Part shown: piece by piece, positions 28,501 to 36,699 of the stretch | Numbering within the stretch: the first letter of the stretch is position 1 | Layout: each line of letters begins with the position of its first letter | From: Ixodes scapularis | Lineage: Eukaryota; Arthropoda; Arachnida; Ixodida; Ixodidae | Length of the DNA: 64,000 nucleotides | Assembly: GCF_016920785.2 (NCBI RefSeq) | Contig: NW_024609846.1 | Location: 122,353,473 to 122,417,472, forward strand | Reading direction: 5' to 3' | Program-made: the position numbers and the translations under genes | Notes under the pieces: generated by a model | What the model was told of the DNA's origin: nothing | The model's input: only the letters and a program-made list of their open reading frames with translations | Databases searched by the model: none

Positions 28501-30325
28501 TGGAGTTGAATTCAGTCACTCTTGCTTATGAGTTTGTTAGATTTTAGCGCCCCTAAAAAGTGAGCTTCTTTACTTTCTCGCCGTGCACACGTAGGGAGAG
28601 ACAATTTCTTTGTTTGCTTGTACGTCACTAAGCGAGCTTTTCCCACGGTGACTGCGTGCAGGTTCCATCCCGTGGTTCCTGGTGACGGAGCTGTTCGGCC
28701 AGGGGGCCAGGCCCATCGCCAGCAGCCTCGCAGTTGGCGTCAACTGGGCGGCAAACTTCGTCGTCGGCATCGCCTTCCTGCCGCTCATGGTAGGCCTAGC
28801 CCTGTTCACTCCTGGACAACGGTACTAGAACAACCCTGTTGGGGAACTGCCATATGAACCTGCTTTGAAGAAGTGGCTCCAACCCATACTTTAGAAACGA
28901 ACTAGGTTTGTTCACACCGCCGCCGTTTCCATTGCAGAGCCCACTCAGGGAATTATATATATACCAGAACGGAGAACAATAAAATCTTACCTGTGTCTGC
29001 AAAGTGAGCTTTTGCGAACCGCCTAGTCTCAAAACGGATTATTTACCACCATCTAACCATTAAACGAATGAAACTAACTGACTGCCATGAAGCGGCGTTG
29101 TAATCGAATCTGGGTTCCGGTGTCTCATTTCGGCTGGGCGCAAGGGGTCTGCGATCCTCGGATGGGTTTTCTAACTGAGTTGTTCTAGTAATGTTGTATT
29201 TGGCTCAGCAAAAAATGATAACGAATAACATAGTCCTATTCATTGCAGATTATTTTTATGAATGTGCGAGTTGAGCAGAGGCAGTCACTTATTCTGAAGA
29301 CATACCTGCCTTACACTCCAAATAAAAGGCCGGTTTTTCGCGTTAACTTTCCCCCGTCTACAAGTGACCTAACATCGAAAATGCTCAACCGTCTCTATCT
29401 GGCCTTTTTCTACCGGGGGCAAAGGTGCCGACAAGGTAGCTTAAAGCCGGGAGGAGAAAGTTAAGGCCAGATAACCGTCATTTTATTTGCAGTGTAGAAA
29501 AGTTCATTATTGTTGGCGCAGTTTTCTTTGGAATTAAAAAACAAGTTTCACTGCGGTAGAAAGTAAAAAAAGAAGCATGCTTTTGCAAGTTGATTTCTTT
29601 CTATTTTAGGCATACTAACATATTAGTGTATTGTAGAAATTCGAACAGCTGCATTGTGCTAGATACATCCGAGTACAAATAAACATAGGATACTTACATA
29701 TATAGGCATAGACAAAATAATCAACAGATTCTATAAGAGCTTCGTGCTGCACTAGCATGCTAATTTCAAGTATTGGTTAAGTTTATTAAATTGGCTGGGG
29801 TGCCAGAACCGCAGAGGCATATCACACAAGCATAACACCTGCTAAAACTGACTCTTTATATTTAAAGACGTAATTTAGTGCAAACATTGTATGCCTTGCA
29901 AAAATAGGAGGACCGTTAGCATACTAACACTTATCTTCCAGTTGTATTATTTTTGAGTATAGATAAAAAATAAAACGTAAAGTTTATTATAAAAATATAT
30001 TCTCGAGCACCTCAACCAAAAATTCTCGCAACCTTTATTCTGTCTAGTCTTGAAAAATACTCAATTTTAAAGCGCAGACTGGGATATAACAGTGTTACAT
30101 AATAAATACTCAAACATATCCTTTTCTTTTATTTCGCAGGAGGTGGTTCAGCATTACACCTTCCTCATTTTCACCCTGGTGCTGGTGTTCTTCTGGGTGT
30201 TCATCTATAAGAAACTTCCAGAAACAAAGAACAAGAGCATCGAAGAGATCACAAATATGTTCCGCGTTCGTGCCTACAAGGATGACACGCCCATGACAAA
30301 ACTGAATGCCAACAGCAAGGCATGA
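7451..30325 (+). CDS. Facilitative glucose transporter, SLC2/GLUT family (3' half, 7 exons)
   Basis: This would be a passive uniporter moving hexose across the plasma membrane, a 12-TM major-facilitator protein. The joined exons give about 300 residues that follow the GLUT order: FCPESPKYLL after TM6, the intracellular RLRGTRDV segment, QQLSGINA in TM7, VVERAGRRTLLL (the GRR motif between TM8 and TM9), GPGSIPWF in TM10, ELFGQGARPIA, NWAANFVVG in TM11 and the terminal KLPETKNKSIEEI after TM12. QLS in TM7 is typical of class I glucose-preferring GLUTs; GPGSIPWF rather than GPGPIPWF is common in arthropod Glut1-like proteins. All six internal junctions have GT donors and AG acceptors and stay in phase. 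Roughly 190 N-terminal residues (TM1-5) are outside the window. Introns measure 894, 2824, 3601, 6255, 7061 and 1350 bp. Exons are clearly GC-richer than introns. Exact substrate cannot be read from sequence. Confidence 0.95.
8162..8194. repeat. (ATTCA)n microsatellite, probable LINE 3' tail on the minus strand
   Basis: Six tandem five-base units are followed by AAGTCATTTTATTTACTCCCA. Read on minus, this is an AATAAAATGACTTGAATT-type end, like the simple-repeat 3' tails of CR1/L2-type LINEs. No coding part of the element is evident beside it, so it would be a very 5'-truncated copy. Confidence 0.5.
8453..8541 (+). CDS. GLUT exon b (intracellular loop)
   Basis: Acceptor TTGTATAG precedes and donor GTGAGG follows. 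The exon encodes (A)LIRLRGTRDVLFEMDVMKSE then AEAAEFVPK, equivalent to the KLRGTADV segment of mammalian GLUTs in the ICH helices. It ends in phase 0. Confidence 0.92.
8542..11365. other. GLUT intron between exons b and c
   Basis: No gene seen. The intron holds a run of 20 C at 9644-9663, T-rich runs near 9121-9162, and at 10399-10446/10500-10533 short stretches of GGGGACAA and complementary TTGTCCCC that suggest a small foldback. Otherwise it is AT-rich and unique-looking. Confidence 0.55.
9644..9663. repeat. Poly-C run (20 C)
   Basis: Uninterrupted C20 preceded by CCT. It is one of about ten C or G homopolymers of 12 or more bases in this window. Confidence 0.9.
11366..11464 (+). CDS. GLUT exon c (TM7, QLSGINA)
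   Basis: Acceptor CTATCAG, donor GTACGT. Exactly 33 codons, phase 0 at both ends. It ends in MLAQQLSGINA, the TM7 glucose-contact motif, with the QLS triplet typical of class I GLUTs. Confidence 0.95.
12821..13096. repeat. Two-copy tandem repeat, unit about 140 bp
   Basis: The units start near 12821 and 12962. Both share the order TATATACT-GAGTGAGC-like start, GTGGTTTCA, TTCTCATTTT, TTGCTAGATCAA, CGACAGCGTTGCACGT-like block, ACATAGAACAC and GCACACAG. Similarity is high but imperfect. The GACAGCGTTGCACG block also occurs in the termini of the MITE at 14798-14967, so the families may be related. Confidence 0.75.
13496..13510. repeat. Poly-C run (15 C)
   Basis: Uninterrupted C15 following AGTGT. 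Confidence 0.9.
14798..14967. mobile_element. MITE with long terminal inverted repeats, TA target duplication
   Basis: A 170-bp foldback whose ~56-bp arms are nearly perfect inverted copies, both starting TACTCTGTTTCATACTTAG and running through a GTGCAACGCTGTCAAA block. It is flanked on both sides by TA (14796-14797 and 14968-14969), as expected for Tc1/mariner-type transposition. The short unpaired centre contains nothing recognisable. Confidence 0.82.
15057..15269 (+). CDS. GLUT exon d (TM7 end to TM9)
   Basis: Acceptor TTTCGGCAG, donor GTAAGC. 71 codons, phase 0 at both ends. It continues INA|AIFFSTDIF from the previous exon and contains VVERAGRRTLLLAGMAGM with the conserved glutamate and GRR of the TM8-TM9 loop. 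Confidence 0.95.
15506..15550. repeat. Perfect 20-bp hairpin
   Basis: Arms 15506-15525 and 15531-15550 are perfectly complementary around CATTG; the arm reads TTTCGACGGACGAGTAAAAA. It lies in the 6.3-kb GLUT intron. Confidence 0.88.
16114..16210. repeat. Foldback with 45-bp arms
   Basis: Arms 16114-16158 and 16166-16210 match at 41 of 45 positions around a 7-base loop. Both outer ends read ATGGTAATAAAAAC and the inner ends AGGGGACGAAC. The few mismatches suggest an old insertion. Candidate minimal MITE or hairpin RNA source. Confidence 0.85.
16435..16461. repeat. (TG)n microsatellite
   Basis: About 13 TG units with one TA interruption. Confidence 0.9.
16770..16931 (-). mobile_element. Possible solo end of a CACTCTAA-type DNA transposon
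   Basis: Read on minus from 16931, the sequence starts CACTCTAAAAAATC and then repeats AAGAACTCTT / AAGGGTTCTT-like words several times toward 16770. The same design (CACTCTAA terminus plus a subterminal array of a short word) bounds the 4.2-kb element at 54442-58643, although the word differs. No partner end or TA duplication was found, so this is probably a fragment. Confidence 0.4.
17880..18085 (-). repeat. Dispersed repeat, copy 1
   Basis: Read on minus, this matches 38398-38545 on plus through the shared blocks CACGAGC, CTGCGTCAC, CGTATGCG, ATCCGTCGACGAATATTT, CCGTGACG and a TTC/CAT-GTGTGC stretch. A part near 17905 (GACTCCAAGCTTCCACCGTG) also resembles 60836-60870. Three partial copies in 64 kb imply a common interspersed family, possibly a SINE or MITE. 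Confidence 0.6.
19568..20251 (+). pseudogene. Ty3/gypsy pol remnant (RT end and RNase H)
   Basis: Three decayed pieces keep the order of a gypsy polyprotein. 19568-19759 encodes LREFLDLLTFYRFFISNCAS, the RT-to-RNase H link with its FYRRFIPNCA-like motif. 19823-20101, in the same frame after a TGA, encodes VMVDASNVAVGASLQR and FRHSTFGRVPLATNQVVEHF, the RNase H core. 20146-20251, in another frame, encodes YISEFAADIGNIKGKDNAAADALSRD, the end of RNase H. The DHKPL segment is missing. No LTR, gag or integrase was recognised nearby. Non-functional. Confidence 0.82.
21525..21600 (+). CDS. GLUT exon e (TM9-TM10)
   Basis: Acceptor CTTGCAG, donor GTAAGT. It encodes DHAVWVSYVSIGGLLAFVIT then FAIGPG, the run-up to the GPGSIPWF motif. 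It ends in phase 1; the last G joins GT of exon f to give glycine. Confidence 0.93.
21640..21995. repeat. G/C-homopolymer repeat with GGCGTAGAC ends
   Basis: CATAGGCGTAGACTACGG at the left is followed by G18 (21667-21684), then C15 (21699-21713) and further G- and C-rich blocks; AGTCTACGCC near 21988 is the inverse of the left end. This suggests a ~350-bp element with short inverted ends and long homopolymers. Boundaries are approximate. Confidence 0.45.
22164..22316. mobile_element. PIF/Harbinger-type MITE with TAA target duplication
   Basis: This 153-bp foldback has left arm AGCCTGTTTCACATGCAGCG and right end, inverted, AGCCTAGTTCACATGCAGCG; the arms continue for over 60 bp through GGCGCGATTTCTGCCGTCGC. 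It is flanked by TAA at 22161-22163 and 22317-22319. A 3-bp TAA/TTA duplication is the Harbinger signature. It has no coding capacity. Confidence 0.85.
25046..25471 (-). pseudogene. hAT transposase C-terminal fragment
   Basis: The minus-strand frame ends PASSASSERSFSALRRMKTCF then RSTMS and a stop. The SSASSERSFSALRR block is the hallmark of the hAT C-terminal dimerisation domain, as in ZMYM1-like and similar hAT proteins. Residues before it (FDFDVSRLAPSL, DVRALLKDQ) also fit that family. The upstream part of the transposase is absent: a run of about 13 T on the coding strand lies at the N-terminal edge, and no catalytic DDE segment is present. Fragment, not functional. Confidence 0.75.
25545..25580 (+). 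repeat. AATAAAG-(TAT)n LINE-like 3' tail
   Basis: GGAAAATAAAGTATTATTATTATTATTATC resembles the end of the LINE at 2964-2998 (GAAAATAAAGTCATTATT...). The sequence before it does not obviously match that LINE's 3' UTR, so it may be a different member or a SINE that borrows the tail. Confidence 0.45.
26346..26830. repeat. Degenerate tandem repeat, period about 230 bp
   Basis: Two similar units begin near 26346 (CAGAAAGTCACTCACAGGAATAGT) and 26576 (CTGAAGGTCATTCACGGAAATAGT). Within them, GAAGGTCGCGCACTTGTGG (26514) matches GAAGGCCGCGTACTTGCGA (26749). A third start may lie near 26803. A C12-T-C6 run (26639-26657) interrupts the second unit. Confidence 0.5.
27967..27988. repeat. Poly-G run (22 G)
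   Basis: Uninterrupted G22 following TAGCTT. Confidence 0.9.
28662..28789 (+). CDS. GLUT exon f (TM10-TM11)
   Basis: Acceptor GCGTGCAG, donor GTAGGC. It enters in phase 1 and encodes (G)SIPWFLVTELFGQGARPIA then SSLAVGVNWAANFVVGIAFL and PLM, including the PIPWF-equivalent motif and the NWxxNF motif of TM11. It ends in phase 0. Confidence 0.95.
30140..30325 (+). CDS. GLUT terminal exon (TM12, PETK, stop)
   Basis: Acceptor TATTTCGCAG. It encodes EVVQHYTFLIFTLVLVFFWV then FIYKKLPETKNKSIEEITNM and a short cytoplasmic tail ending NANSKA before TGA at 30323-30325. PETKNKSIEEI is the family C-terminal signature. The tail is short, with no evident targeting motif. Confidence 0.95.
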   Translation, partial: EVVQHYTFLIFTLVLVFFWVFIYKKLPETKNKSIEEITNMFRVRAYKDDTPMTKLNANSKA

Positions 30326-33300
30326 CTCCAATCAGCGTAAATTGAACGTTCGTCGGTATGGAACTCTAGAAAATCAGGAAGCACGCCGTTCCCTTTTCTC
30401 CAAGACTAGACGAATGCTGAAGCAATCGTCGCGAAGAGTGGAGGAGTGCTGTGTTCATCGTTTTGCGTTCCGCTTTGTGACACCATCGCCAAGTATCGCC
30501 GGGAATTGTTTGTAGTAACGTGAGAGAGCCATGGAGGTAGACAGATCAATTTCCTTGATATGCAAATTATGAAGAGACACCCAGGCAGGTAAGATATGAC
30601 GTGTGGCAAAGATTCCTGCCTTTACACATTCCGATAAGCGTTGTAAATATTCATATCAAACGAGAACGCAAAATCTTTTCTACGATGTGCATCGAAGTGA
30701 CATCAATCAGGCTAAAAAAATCTACTACTTTCGCTCTAAAATTGAAAGAGGTTGGGGAAATATGGGGTAGACGTGGTGGTTTGGTGCTTGTTATACCCAC
30801 CCCTAGAATACGCTTCTCAAATCAAAGCGAAGATTGCAGTATTGAGGTGTACATATCATCGGGATGATTTTACAAGGTGAGAAATGTCTGGTGCATTTGT
30901 ATATATTGGTGGTACCAAGTGTGATGATTTCAATGGAATGCAAGTTGTGGTGCGTTTGTAATTGAATGCTGCTCGCTAGTGGTGGTTCATTGTGACCGAG
31001 GCGTTTTGCCGGCGATAGTTTACTCTTGAAGAACACAGACAGCCCTACTACGCAGGCATAAGAATTTGTGCTAGATTTTTCTTGACTTCCTAAAATAACC
31101 CTAGTTCTTTACTAGGCGTGCCAAAAGGTATTTGGGTTGGTCTGGGGCTGTGTAATTGGGGACGAAACGGAGGCCAAATTTAACTGTTTAACTCTTTAAC
31201 TCTCTCGAAGTTTGACGACATTTTTAGGGAACCAGTTCTGCATAGGCTTGCTACCTCCTTATATATACCTGATTCGTTTGGAATCTAGACCTATAAAATT
31301 TATGTTTCTAGCGGTTATGAAAATTGTGTTTAAACACATGTCTGAATATTTTTGTCGCAATCATATTGAGAAAAGTTAAATAAGGTCAACTGGGACTCTA
31401 TCCCCATGCCATTAACTGAAAGACGGACGGTGCTTTTAATCAAATAGGATATTTTAATAAAAGAAATGCAAGAGAACTTTTTTAGTAACACATGCACACT
31501 TTGCATTCCCTAGTGTTTTTTTTTTTTGAGTGCGGTGAAAAACACAATACGACGCACTTGGCTGTAAAATGTAACAACATGTGTAATATCGAAAATTTAC
31601 CTCACCGATCCAAATTACGTTTGCTAGCCAATATATAACTTTGCGGTAATATGACATGATTGCACTATCAGTTGAGCGCTTTTATTGATAAGACTAGGGC
31701 GTAAGATTGAGACTACAAGTGAGTGTCGGCGTGGCTTCGTGGACAGGCGTGAAAACTTTTCATTTCGGATAATATTTACTGAAGGGTTTACTGTATATTT
31801 CTTACTTAGCTTCACAGTGTATTGCAATTTATGGCTCAAAAACGAAAATTCTGTGTTGCGCAGTTCATGTCGAAGTTACAAAACACGAAAACACGCAAGA
31901 AGATTTTATAACGTTAAGGTCAATCAAAGACGTCACATTTAATGGCTGTACTTGAACTCTTAGTAACAACCAAACAAATTGGAAGTCCTGCCAGGATAGT
32001 AAGTCCGTTTTTGCTTGACGTTAATTGGCTTAATTCTATGCAGTATATTTCTAGGTAGTCAACGCTACTGTTTGGTAGCATGTCAACTGGGTTAATCTCT
32101 TTTAAGGACGTAGGCATGAGCCAGAAATTCTCCCTATCAGCCAAACAACCCGCAGTGAAACCTAATTCCTGCACTTGTTTCGAAATTTAGACCCAAAGTT
32201 GCCAGGTGAAAACCGAGCAACCAGAAATGAAGCCTTGATTTAGCATTTCCTAAGAAACTGAGGCCCGAAGAAGCCAGTTGACAACCGAATAACTAGGCAG
32301 TGAAGCCTAACTCTCGCTCTTGTTTGGCGATTTAGAGCCAAAATAGTCCGACTCAGTCAAAATAATACCGAGTTCGGTTATACCTTGGTTTCTTCGGGTC
32401 TTCTGTGTCCTGAACTGCCAGAAAAAAAAAATTGTGGCTTAAACAACAGTGCTACCTGGAAATTTCGCCAAGAGACCTTCATGGTCGGCGGCAAACCAGT
32501 TCGCAGTCCTCCGGGCGTGGTATGTGCTCGCGACCCAAGAGTGAGGGCTGATTCAACCCTCGGCAAGGAACGTATGTTAAAGGAAATGAAAATGCTAACC
32601 GTGTGAATGGCGTTTTATAAAAAGAAAGCAACACGTTTACTACTCATTCGTTGTCATTGCAATACACTAAATGCTGCTGATGAGCTACGTACTCTCTCAG
32701 ATTAATATTTTTTATTTAATTGTGGGGGTCAAACTTGACAGTCTTTTAATATCTGGGCGTTCGCAAAGGCGAAACTTAGTCTCGTCGAAATTCTAATATT
32801 TTATGTCCCTGCTCTAGAGAAGCACCTTGTCCAGAGGGAGTTCAAGGTCGCCCAAGGCTGCGCTGCATCAACTAGCACTCCTTCTTTTAAAGTTACTTTT
32901 CCCCCATTTTTGCATCCGCCATGCAACCGACTATACTTTGCGTCGATAAACCTGACGAGTCCTCAGTGACCTCAGACTTCGTCTCACAATCTTGTCTTAC
33001 ACGTGACGTTGTTTATGTTCGCACACAGGCAGCTTCCCAGTCTTTCTCTTGCGAACCTTTTTCCGGTCGAATCATTCTGTATCACGAAGCGAGATCAACG
33101 AATCAAAATTTTTGGTTGGAGTGCACAAATCGTATAAAGTTTTTTTTTTTTGATAGCGGATATGTTTTCGTCTCTCAAGAGAACGTTTAAACTTCCTAAG
33201 CTTTCCATCAGCCGTGAAACAGAAACGGACCACACGCGCACCAAGCGTTCGCTATTGAAAGATTGTGGCTCCATAGCGAGGAAACAGGATATTCACTCAT

Positions 33301-34330
33301 CCGGATTGCTCGCGAGGCGTTGGATGAAATACGATCTACCTCTACTATGAAGTCACGTGACCCTACAACTGTTCACGTGCTGAGTGCCCCTGCGTTTCTG
33401 CTCCGCAGTTGAGGACGATGTTTTCGGGCTGCGTATCCACGGGCACCGCGGCGTCGCATAGCATTCGCCCTCTAAACCGAAAGTACAAAGAACCAGTCTG
33501 GTATTTTTACAGAGTGTCAATATTTTTATACAAAAATAAAATAAATAATCCTCTCTTACGTTGGTTCGACTAAGTTATTTATACTGAGTACTAGATTACA
33601 CCTTTTGATACAGCTGGATGGCCAACGAGAGTTAGTACCGTCACATTGAAGCATGCCTTAAGTCAACTCCACCTTTATGCAAGTCCTTCGTATTTCTTCC
33701 CCTCCTCAGCAGCAAATGTCACACTCTAGGGACTGGCATTTTACTCTCAGTTACTATAGTGTCCTACATGGCATGCCATTGCCAAGACCGTACCTGTAAC
33801 CCGCTCCTAAAGGAGGCTGTCGTGTTGTATAAAAACAGGGACAAACAAGCTTCACAAACAAGCAAAAAAGTCGAGGCACACATAATAAAAAATAGATGGA
33901 CAAAGTCAGGTCTGTTTTAATAATGGGAGAGCGAGGTCGAATTCCTAATTTAGGGGGATGACGGATTGGTCGTGTATAACTGATGGCTTCGAGTAATTTG
34001 TTGCGCAGGCACAATCCCATCTGAGTAGAGAGTCGTGTATGTATGTATGTTTTTGTTTGTTCTAGAAAAATAATACCATAAGCCACTCTCGGCGTTTCTT
34101 AAGCTATCATTGATTATTGCTGTTCGGTCACCTCAGTCTACTCGTCCCGCCAACAGAATCGCGCGAATATGGAAATATATTATAAGGTGTAATACGCCAA
34201 AACAACACGGACGAAAATGAAGGGAGAACCGGACAGGACGCGGTGTAACATTCAACCGAACTGTTTATTCGATGACATACTTTTAAAAATATTCAAACAG
34301 GCCACACTTGGCAGGACACAAAAATATAGT
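30326..34330. other. Transporter 3' UTR and downstream intergenic DNA
   Basis: The 3' UTR starts at 30326. The first well-formed poly(A) signal I see is AATAAA at 31456-31461, so the UTR may be ~1.1 kb, but this is a guess. Imperfect tandem repeats lie at about 32085-32340. Open frames at 32921-33190 and 33150-33350 have no recognisable domain. Confidence 0.45.
32085..32340. repeat. Imperfect ~72-bp tandem repeats (about 3 units)
   Basis: Units recognised near 32153, 32225 and 32299 share CAGTGAARCCTAA, a CTTGTTT block, GATTTAGA.CCAAA and CAGxTGAxAACCGAxxAAC. Divergence is substantial. No coding potential is evident. Confidence 0.55.
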
Positions 34331-35345
34331 TAGGGTTCGGAGTTTTCGGTTTCAACCGATAAAAACCGATAAAAGTACGCCGAATTCATTTTTGGAAATT
34401 CGGTTTTAACCGAAAAAGGTCAGTTTTTAGGTTCGGCATTTTCGATTTAAACCGATAAAAACCGATAAACATTCGTCGAGTCCATTTTCTAAAATTCAGT
34501 TTTAATGGGAAAAGATCACTTTGACCTTCCAGTCGTACAACAGAGCCTTGGCGAAAAAGTGGAACGACAGAGTCTATCGAAACGTGCCCGAATGTATGGG
34601 ATACACGAATGCAATTACGACGTTTTGGTTTAGTGTGCGCATCATCGATCGGAACGTGAAGTCCGAAGTGCGCCATGACTTTGCCATGTACGAGCGTGCT
34701 TTCAAGCTCGTTGTAAGGAAGACTGACGTGATGCAAGCTCTGCATGTTGTGTTGTGCTTTAAAACGTCGCACCGTGCCTTTTTCGGCGGTCACAATTGGT
34801 TGATTGGCCGGTGTTTGCTCAGGCAGCGCTTCATCTCCTTAGCTTGCAGTGTCCAGTGTTGTTAGCGTTGAGAGGGCATTCTCGAAGCTCAGGGTCATAT
34901 TAACAGAAAAGAAAGAGTGCGCATTAAGGAGAACCTTGGCAAGTACATGTGTGTGTACTATAATGGAGATCGCGTAATCCTGATGTACAGAAAGTGAAGT
35001 TCCATGTTTATTGGGCAGAGGCTTCATATCTGACTTGTTCGGACTTCTATGTTGTTTTTTTCTTGTTTCTTTTACAGTTGCACACATTTGCCAAATGAAG
35101 TGTCCATTTCTTTTTCAATGTATCTGCGCCGTTATTCTTTGAGTGATCACAAATATCAGAGCTACGTACAAGGATCATCTGATCCGGTGTCCGTTGGTGT
35201 TTATTTTATATTCACCGAAAAAAGCCGATAAACTTTTGTGGGCATAAATATCCGCCGAAAAAAACCGTAAATTGTATTTTAAATTAAACACCGGTAAAAG
35301 TTCGCCGAATTTTGAAAAAATAGAAACCGAAAACGCGGAACCCTC
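34331..35345 (+). mobile_element. hAT DNA transposon, 1,015 bp, exact 8-bp target duplication
   Basis: The left end TAGGGTTCGGAGTTTTCGG and the inverted right end GAGGGTTCCGCGTTTTCGG match over ~20 bp. The same 8 bases, AATATAGT, flank the element at 34323-34330 and 35346-35353. Eight-base duplications and these short TIRs are diagnostic of hAT elements. Subterminal regions are full of the word AACCGATAAA / CGGTTTTAACCG on both sides, likely transposase-binding repeats. A transposase C-terminal remnant lies inside (34852-34977), so the copy was internally deleted from an autonomous parent. Confidence 0.9.
34852..34977 (+). pseudogene. hAT transposase C-terminal dimerisation remnant
   Basis: Forty-one codons then TAA encode SSVVSVERAFSKLRVILTEK followed by a leucine/arginine-rich helix. 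SVERAFSKL is the hAT dimerisation motif. The DDE catalytic domain and BED finger are missing from the rest of the element. Confidence 0.78.
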
Positions 35346-35356
35346 AATATAGTCTC

Positions 35357-35372
35357 ACCCCCCCCCCCCCCC
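35357..35372. repeat. Poly-C run (about 15 C)
   Basis: This C homopolymer lies just outside the right target duplication of the hAT element. Confidence 0.85.
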
Positions 35373-35942
35373 TTTTACTGAAATGCCATGATAGGGTCAA
35401 AGAGCATGCGTTGGCGATGAGGCAGTCCCCGTCTGACAGCCTAGCGGTCCACTGTGACCATTGCGAATACGGGCCCAACTCGGGGAAGTCCAGCACCATC
35501 TTTGGTGAGACCTGTGTCATGAGCCATTACAAAACAAAAACGGCCGGAGAAATTCACGAAGCTGTCCTGATTAAGTCCCAGCAGGAGAACTCTTGTGTAA
35601 GGCGCCCTATTTGTCCTTGTCCAATAAGGAATTCTACTATCTGAAGAACCAATGACGCTGGTATTTGAGTGTTTTTAGACCATATCTTTGTGTTCTGCCA
35701 AGTGTGCCTGTTTTTATATTTTTAAAAGTATGTAATTGAAATGAACCACTTAGTTGAAAGTTACGCCGCGTCCTGTTCAGTTCTCCCTTCGTTTTCGTCC
35801 GGGTTATTTTGGCGAATTACACCATGATGCAAGAGCAACTAGCCCAACTAGCCATCCTTATGAAAATATATGTGAAATAGGAAGCATATCAACTGCTGTC
35901 GTACCTGTCAATGTACGATTAGCGTGGTCTCATGGATGAGAA

Positions 35943-36476
35943 CAGTGTTAACTTTAATGCGTTAAAATCAAAGGCATTGCCGGTATTGCGCTACTTTTTC
36001 GTTAACGTAGTAACGTATACTCGTTACTTTTTTTAGAACAGTAACAGGTAACATAGTAGTTACATTACTCGTTACCTCTTCCCGGGACCTAAAAATGACA
36101 CTTTACTTTTTTCGTGTTTTTAGGATCAAAGCCATGTAAATTGTTTAGTTTTTTGCGTTTTTCTTTGGGTTTTTCTTTCGTTAGTATTTAGGTAAAACCA
36201 TAAAAAAATTAAGTAATTATGTTCAGTTTCTGTATGAACATAATGTTTCTTGAAATAATGCGCTTATGCATACCTGTGCCATCAAAAGAGTATTCCGACA
36301 TAATTCATCATTAAAAAAGTAACGCAAAAGTAACCTGCGGTACGTTTTATCGGTAACGGTGATGGTAACACTTTTATTTTATTTTGAGGTAACGTAGGTT
36401 GGTAGCGCGTTCCTTTTGTTTGCAAGTAACGAGTAGCGTATTTCATTACTTGTTTTCGGTAACGCCTACAACACTA
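35943..36476. mobile_element. hAT-like MITE rich in GTAACG words
   Basis: Left end CAGTGTTAAC and inverted right end TAGTGTTGTAGG are similar, and the flanks GATGAGAA (35935-35942) and GATAAGAG (36477-36484) match at 6 of 8 bases, consistent with an aged hAT duplication. GTAAC or GTTAC words occur more than a dozen times, clustered at both ends. No coding potential. Boundaries are inferred from these weak matches. Confidence 0.55.
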
Positions 36477-36585
36477 GATAAGAGTGAGCAAGGTCTGTCA
36501 GTATATGGAGTATTCACTGGCGAACATAGCTTTGTGCGCGACTGCCGAGCGCGTGCTGACAGCGAACTTCCACAGTTATTTTGCA

Positions 36586-36699
36586 ACGTGCTTTCCACAC
36601 CATCAAGATTGCCGGCCTTATAGCAACCTATTAATGTGAGCTCGTTCTGAGCATGCGCTCTAAAAAGCGCCCTCAAACATGGCGTCCATTGAATACCTC
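36586..36699 (+). repeat. Dispersed ~113-bp repeat, copy 1
   Basis: This matches 47158-47270 in the same orientation. Shared blocks are ACGTGC.TTCC.CACC.TCAAGATTGCCGG, AGC..CCTATTAATGTG, GCTCGTTC and GAGCATGCGCTCTA, ending ATGGCG.CCA.TGAATAC. Identity looks close to 80%. Not recognised as a named family. Confidence 0.75.

Larger units (their letters stand above)
21601..28661. other. GLUT intron between exons e and f
   Basis: The largest intron seen (7.1 kb). It holds the homopolymer repeat, a Harbinger MITE, a minus-strand hAT remnant, a LINE-like tail, degenerate tandem repeats and a G22 run, listed separately. No host exon was recognised within it. Confidence 0.55.
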
